Below are positions 5,986-8,937 of a stretch of 8,937 bases of DNA, in pieces. The notes under the pieces are model-generated. The model saw nothing but the letters and a program-made list of their open reading frames with translations. It was not told the DNA's origin and did not search any database. Position 1 is the stretch's first letter, and the number at the start of each line of letters is the position of its first letter. Made by a program: the position numbers and the translations under genes. Source of the stretch: Lachnospiraceae bacterium UBA3401 (lineage in GTDB: Bacteria > Bacillota > Clostridia > Lachnospirales > Lachnospiraceae); NCBI GenBank assembly GCA_002358575.1, contig DEPD01000135.1, positions 19,802-28,738 on the forward strand, given 5' to 3'.

Positions 5986-7266
5986 GTGGATATCAGCTAT
6001 AAATTGAAAAAGTATGGGATATTTATTTTTGTATTCCTGCTAGTGTTGGTGCAGCTTTTGATGCGTGCGGCAAATGACATAGAAAATAGTATTGGAGACA
6101 GTGTGGAAAATAGAGAAACGCTGGGAGAAAAGCTTTACAGTGCCGCTATAAAACAGGGAATAAAGCTTTCTAGCCCATATATGTTGTATTTGAGTGGTGG
6201 TGAAAAAAATGGAGTGCACTACCAGATTTCAAAAAATATGCCCTTGGAACAATACCTATTGTTGGAGGCAGAGGATGATGGCCATATGACAGAATATAAG
6301 CAGCCGTCTGTGTTGGAAGAGATGGCAGTTGCCGAAAATAGCTTGGCATATCAAAACAGCCTTATCAATGAGGTTGAGACGGAGAATTATGAGGCGAATG
6401 TAACCCAAAATCAGCAACAGCAGGAATTGGAAGATGCTGTATTGGCAGAAAATACAGCATCGACGGGGGCGTTTGTACCTGTACAGGCACCGGTTGCAAA
6501 GTATTCAGAACAACAGTTGGGAGAACCCGATTTTATTAAAAGAACGTTTTACTCGGAAGATCCGACCACACAGATTCGAGCGGATCAGCTTCAATATAAT
6601 ACATTGATGGGATTTGATGCAGGGATAAAACAGGATAACAGCAATGTTCAGATTTTAGTGTATCATACGCATTCTCAAGAAACATACATAGATTCGACAG
6701 GAGGAGATTCCAACACATCCATTGTTGGAGTTGGAGAACATTTGTGTGAAATTCTTAGAACACAATATGGATTTAATGTGTTGCATCACACAGGAGAATA
6801 TGATGTGGAAAGCAGAGATTACGCTTATTCTAATGCCATGGCAGGTCTAGAAAAAGTACTCGCGGAGCATCCTACAATAGAAGTTATGATTGATTTGCAT
6901 AGAGATCAGACAAATCCTGACACCAAGCTTGTGACAACAGTGCAGGACAGACCAACAGCAAAATTTATGTTTTTTAATGGTCTGTGTTATACAAATGCAT
7001 TGGGAACACTCACAAATTTGCCTAATCCTTACGTGCAAGATAATTTGTCTTTTGCCTTTCAGATGCAACTGACTGCGGAAGAATATTATCCAGGGCTTAC
7101 CAGGCGCATTTACCTCAAAGGATATCGATATAATTTGCATTTTCGTCCTAAGAGTTTATTGATTGAGCTAGGTTCCCAGACAAATACAGTCGAGGAAGCA
7201 ATGAATGCTTGTGATCCACTGGCACATATTATCGCGATGGTTTTGAGTGGAAAAAATAAAGAGTAG
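5986..7266 (+). CDS. spoIIP: Stage II sporulation protein P, engulfment peptidoglycan hydrolase
   Basis: SpoIIP is an amidase/endopeptidase that works with SpoIID and SpoIIM to thin septal peptidoglycan and drive mother-cell engulfment of the forespore. The 426-aa product has one N-terminal membrane anchor (about residues 10-28), an extracytoplasmic linker rich in Gln, Glu and Ala (about 105-165), and a C-terminal SpoIIP domain (about 205-425). Expected zinc-site and catalytic motifs are visible: YHTHSQET (H227, H229, E232), DLHRD (H305) and LLIELGSQTN (E394). The start is GTG 5986 with AGGAGGAG at 5972-5979 overlapping the end of gpr; another GTG at 5984 is out of frame. The three-base gap predicts translational coupling. 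Length resembles B. subtilis SpoIIP (about 400 aa) with a somewhat longer linker. Confidence 0.96.
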   Translation: MDISYKLKKYGIFIFVFLLVLVQLLMRAANDIENSIGDSVENRETLGEKLYSAAIKQGIKLSSPYMLYLSGGEKNGVHYQISKNMPLEQYLLLEAEDDGHMTEYKQPSVLEEMAVAENSLAYQNSLINEVETENYEANVTQNQQQQELEDAVLAENTASTGAFVPVQAPVAKYSEQQLGEPDFIKRTFYSEDPTTQIRADQLQYNTLMGFDAGIKQDNSNVQILVYHTHSQETYIDSTGGDSNTSIVGVGEHLCEILRTQYGFNVLHHTGEYDVESRDYAYSNAMAGLEKVLAEHPTIEVMIDLHRDQTNPDTKLVTTVQDRPTAKFMFFNGLCYTNALGTLTNLPNPYVQDNLSFAFQMQLTAEEYYPGLTRRIYLKGYRYNLHFRPKSLLIELGSQTNTVEEAMNACDPLAHIIAMVLSGKNKE

Positions 7267-7285
7267 TTTATGGGTTACTATTTTT
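7262..7285 (+). terminator. Weak terminator-like hairpin after spoIIP
   Basis: A 6-bp stem (7262-7267 with 7274-7279, two of the pairs G-U) encloses a 6-base loop and is followed by ATTTTT. It contains the spoIIP stop codon. The stem is weak, so it would be at best a partial terminator between the sporulation pair and the thioredoxin gene. Confidence 0.3.
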
Positions 7286-7303
7286 ATAAAAAGGTGGTAT
7301 ACT
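7275..7303 (+). promoter_or_regulatory. Extended -10 promoter for the thioredoxin gene
   Basis: TGGTATACT at 7295-7303 is an extended -10 (TGn plus TATACT at 7298-7303, 5 of 6 matches). The -35 position 17 bases upstream (TTACTA, 7275-7280) is poor, which is usual for extended -10 promoters. Transcription would start near 7310, giving a leader of about 45 bases. The same bases also contain AAGGTGG and an in-frame ATG at 7304, so a competing reading as a translation start exists. Confidence 0.5.
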
Positions 7304-7354
7304 ATGAGTATTCCGTTAAAAACAAGCACAGATTACGAAAGGAAGGAAATTATT

Positions 7355-7666
7355 ATGGCAGTAATACACTTGACAGAGACAAATTTTGACAAGGAGGTCC
7401 TAAAAGCAGATATTCCAGTATTGGTTGATTTCTGGGCGCCTTGGTGCAATCCGTGTAGGATGCTTTCTCCGGTCATAGAAGAAATTGCAGAAGAGGTTAC
7501 AGATGTAAAGGTTTGTAAAGTAAATATTGACGAGGCAAGTATTCTTTCGGATAGGTATGGAGTGATGTCAATTCCAACTCTAATTTTATTTAAGAATGGA
7601 GAGATTGCAGCAAAATCAGTTGGTGCAAAACAAAAACCGGAGATTATGGATTTTATTAGGGCATAG
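7355..7666 (+). CDS. trxA: Thioredoxin with WCNPC active site
   Basis: A 103-aa cytoplasmic thioredoxin that reduces protein disulfides. The fold is complete: N-terminal strand and helix, buried D25, active site WCNPC (W30, C31, C34), and the cis-proline loop SIPT (P74). The canonical motif is WCGPC; Asn at position 32 replaces Gly and should shift the redox potential or partner choice. A third cysteine, C54, lies in VCKVNID. Start choice: ATG 7355 with AGGAAGG at 7340-7346 gives a standard-length protein. An in-frame ATG at 7304 with AAGGTGG upstream would add 17 residues unlike thioredoxin. The gene sits two bases before the membrane protein gene, so they are probably co-transcribed. No thioredoxin reductase is in the window, and the symbol is by family only. 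Confidence 0.93.
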   Translation: MAVIHLTETNFDKEVLKADIPVLVDFWAPWCNPCRMLSPVIEEIAEEVTDVKVCKVNIDEASILSDRYGVMSIPTLILFKNGEIAAKSVGAKQKPEIMDFIRA

Positions 7667-7668
7667 GA

Positions 7669-8652
7669 ATGAGAGAAGGCAAAAATAAAATCTTGGGTCC
7701 ACATCTTCTCAAGGCATTTAAGATTGCTCTGGCAGCGGTGTTGTCGATTTTGGCAGCCAACCTGCTAGGGCTGAAATATGCCGTGACAGCTGGGATTATC
7801 ACAGTCTTAAGCATACAAAATACGAAGCGCGAGACGTTGAAAACCGCCAGAAATCGAGGTCTGGCTTTTTTGTGTGCGTTGATGATTGCATACGTATGCT
7901 ATTCATGGCTGGGATTTCGCGTCGGAGCATTTATTCTCTATTTGTTTTTCTTTGCACTTTTATGTCTCAACGCTGGATGGGGAGAGGCAATCGCTATGGA
8001 TTCTGTGCTGATTTCACATTTTTTGACGGAACAGAGTTTTGGCATAGAAATGATAGGGAATGAATTATTGTTATTGACCATAGGCGCATTTTTTGGAATC
8101 TTGATTAATCTTCATCTAAGAAAAAAAGAAGATGAATTTGACAAATTCTCAATGCTGGTGGATGAAGAGATGAGGGGAATGATTCACAGAATGGCAGAAA
8201 ATCTAATGCGAGAGGATAAGACAGGGTACAATGCAGATTGCTTTGTACGTTTGGAGGACAAGATACATCTTGCAAAAGAATGTGCAATTCGGAATTGGAA
8301 CAATACACTTTGGAGTCAATCTTCTTATGAACTCGATTATATCAGAATGCGAGAAAATCAGAGTCGGGTTTTGAGAAATATTTATGATAGTATTATTTTG
8401 ATAAAAATGCTTCCGGCGCAGACAATGCAAGTCGCTACATTTTTTAAGGAGATAGAGGCACAGTATCATCGCGAGAATGATGTGGAAGGGCTTCTAAATA
8501 TACTACAAAAAATGCTCTCTGATATGAAACTTGAGAATCTTCCGCAAAGCAGGGAAGAGTTTGAGGCGAGAGCACTTTTGTTTTATACTCTAATGCAGTT
8601 GGATGAATTTTTGAGATTAAAAAATAGATTTGTCATAAAATACCGCCAGTAA
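7669..8652 (+). CDS. Aromatic acid exporter family (ArAE_1) membrane protein
   Basis: A 327-aa inner-membrane protein of the ArAE_1/YgaE-like family (COG4129). The N-terminal half has about six hydrophobic segments (roughly 15-35, 37-49, 64-82, 84-103, 107-120 and 131-150) with the family-typical cytoplasmic loop QNTKRETLKTARNR (50-63). From about residue 152 the protein is soluble and helical, rich in Glu, Arg and Lys, matching the C-terminal domain usual in this family. Members are proposed to export organic acids, but the substrate is unproven. ATG 7669 begins two bases after the thioredoxin stop with only a weak AGGG at 7658-7661, so translation is probably coupled to thioredoxin. Nothing links the two functions beyond position. 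Confidence 0.88.
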   Translation: MREGKNKILGPHLLKAFKIALAAVLSILAANLLGLKYAVTAGIITVLSIQNTKRETLKTARNRGLAFLCALMIAYVCYSWLGFRVGAFILYLFFFALLCLNAGWGEAIAMDSVLISHFLTEQSFGIEMIGNELLLLTIGAFFGILINLHLRKKEDEFDKFSMLVDEEMRGMIHRMAENLMREDKTGYNADCFVRLEDKIHLAKECAIRNWNNTLWSQSSYELDYIRMRENQSRVLRNIYDSIILIKMLPAQTMQVATFFKEIEAQYHRENDVEGLLNILQKMLSDMKLENLPQSREEFEARALLFYTLMQLDEFLRLKNRFVIKYRQ

Positions 8653-8675
8653 CTAGAGATTTTGGGTGGTATTTT
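8637..8675 (+). terminator. Probable intrinsic terminator after the exporter gene
   Basis: Eleven-base arms (8637-8647 and 8665-8675, one G-U pair) flank a 17-base loop that contains the TAA stop codon. The right arm ends in TATTTT. The loop is long, so efficiency is uncertain. The A/T-rich arm ends make it potentially bidirectional. It separates the thioredoxin-exporter unit from the promoter region that follows. Confidence 0.6.
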
Positions 8676-8728
8676 ACTGTGAAAATTTTGATAAGAACAA
8701 AAATGTTAGAAAAATTTGAAAATTGTTG

Positions 8729-8757
8729 TTGACAGATGAAAAATGACGTGGTAAGAT
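8729..8757 (+). promoter_or_regulatory. Strong promoter P1 of a downstream transcript
   Basis: Perfect -35 TTGACA (8729-8734), 17-base spacer, -10 TAAGAT (8752-8757) with an extended TGG just upstream (8749-8751). The 40 bases before it are very A/T-rich, like an UP element. No gene follows within the window. Confidence 0.65.
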
Positions 8758-8830
8758 AATTTTCGTCGTTGAGTAATACAAAACAGACAGGCGGCAAAAA
8801 GCAATTGTTTTTTTGTAAGAATTGCAAAAA

Positions 8831-8883
8831 AATATAAAGAAAGAAAAAAAGTGCTTGACAGATACAAACAGCTATGTTAAACT
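8831..8883 (+). promoter_or_regulatory. Strong promoter P2 with A-rich upstream element
   Basis: Perfect -35 TTGACA (8855-8860), 17-base spacer, -10 TAAACT (8878-8883) with an extended TGT at 8875-8877. An A-rich tract (8831-8850) immediately upstream resembles an UP element. P1 and P2 share the longer string TTGACAGAT. A 6-bp inverted repeat (8868-8873 and 8889-8894) brackets the -10. A third TTGACA at 8928-8933 follows the string AAGAACC at the window edge. Tandem strong promoters with A-tracts are typical of rRNA operons, which is my inference for what lies beyond the edge. Confidence 0.7.
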
Positions 8884-8937
8884 AAACAAGCTGTCGCAGA
8901 TAAGACAAGCAACAATAAAAAAGAACCTTGACAAATA

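Noticed and set aside
7247..7303. Start of the thioredoxin frame inside spoIIP
   Set aside because: The residues overlap the end of spoIIP in another frame and do not belong to the thioredoxin fold.
8801..8825. Hairpin GCAATT / AATTGC between P1 and P2 as a terminator
   Set aside because: Only six A/T-rich pairs with a 13-base loop and an A tract rather than a T tract after it on the plus strand; it is more likely part of AT-rich promoter DNA.
1..8937. CRISPR array, insertion sequence, prophage or toxin-antitoxin system
   Set aside because: No regularly spaced repeats, transposase, integrase, phage gene or toxin-antitoxin family is recognisable; the two small proteins in the first operon are not adjacent and have no such motifs.

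Overview
The window looks like chromosomal DNA from a low-G+C, endospore-forming Firmicute of class Clostridia, most like a Lachnospiraceae member. The reasons are the sporulation/germination pair gpr-spoIIP divergent from rpsT, strong AGGAGG-type ribosome binding sites with several GTG starts, AT-rich intergenic DNA, and a hybrid histidine kinase with the HDLRTPMN phospho-acceptor box common in that group. The family assignment is inference. No transposase, integrase, CRISPR array or tRNA/rRNA gene body is visible.

Region 1 (1-239) has no convincing gene. Bases 1-100 are about 51% G+C and hold two near-perfect hairpins; bases 101-200 are only about 24% G+C and hold a sigma-A promoter. A 9-bp inverted repeat sits over the predicted transcription start, and a second small hairpin lies in the leader.

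Region 2 (240-4557, + strand) is a tightly packed five-gene run that probably forms one operon: a 92-aa protein of unknown function, a soluble hybrid sensor kinase with two PAS-like domains and a C-terminal receiver, a PflX-like radical SAM protein whose GTG start lies inside the kinase gene, a HAD-like hydrolase with altered catalytic motifs, and a 91-aa hypothetical protein. The last stop codon lies inside a terminator stem shared with the convergent rpsT.

Region 3 (4593-7266) is rpsT on the minus strand, with a near-consensus promoter, diverging from gpr and spoIIP on the plus strand. Gpr degrades small acid-soluble spore proteins at germination. SpoIIP is a membrane-anchored peptidoglycan hydrolase of engulfment. 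This matches the conserved Bacillus/Clostridium rpsT-gpr-spoIIP arrangement, but lepA does not follow.

Region 4 (7267-8680) is a thioredoxin with a WCNPC active site, followed two bases later by a membrane protein of the aromatic acid exporter family, then a terminator-like hairpin.

Region 5 (8681-8937) is non-coding, AT-rich, and carries two strong extended -10 promoters plus a third TTGACA at the very edge. This layout suggests the promoter region of a highly expressed stable-RNA (rRNA) operon starting just beyond the window. That is inference, because no rRNA sequence is present here.

Most of the window is conventional. The best candidates for something less described are the kinase/radical-SAM/HAD operon with its two small unknown proteins, and the structured G+C-rich block at the left edge.
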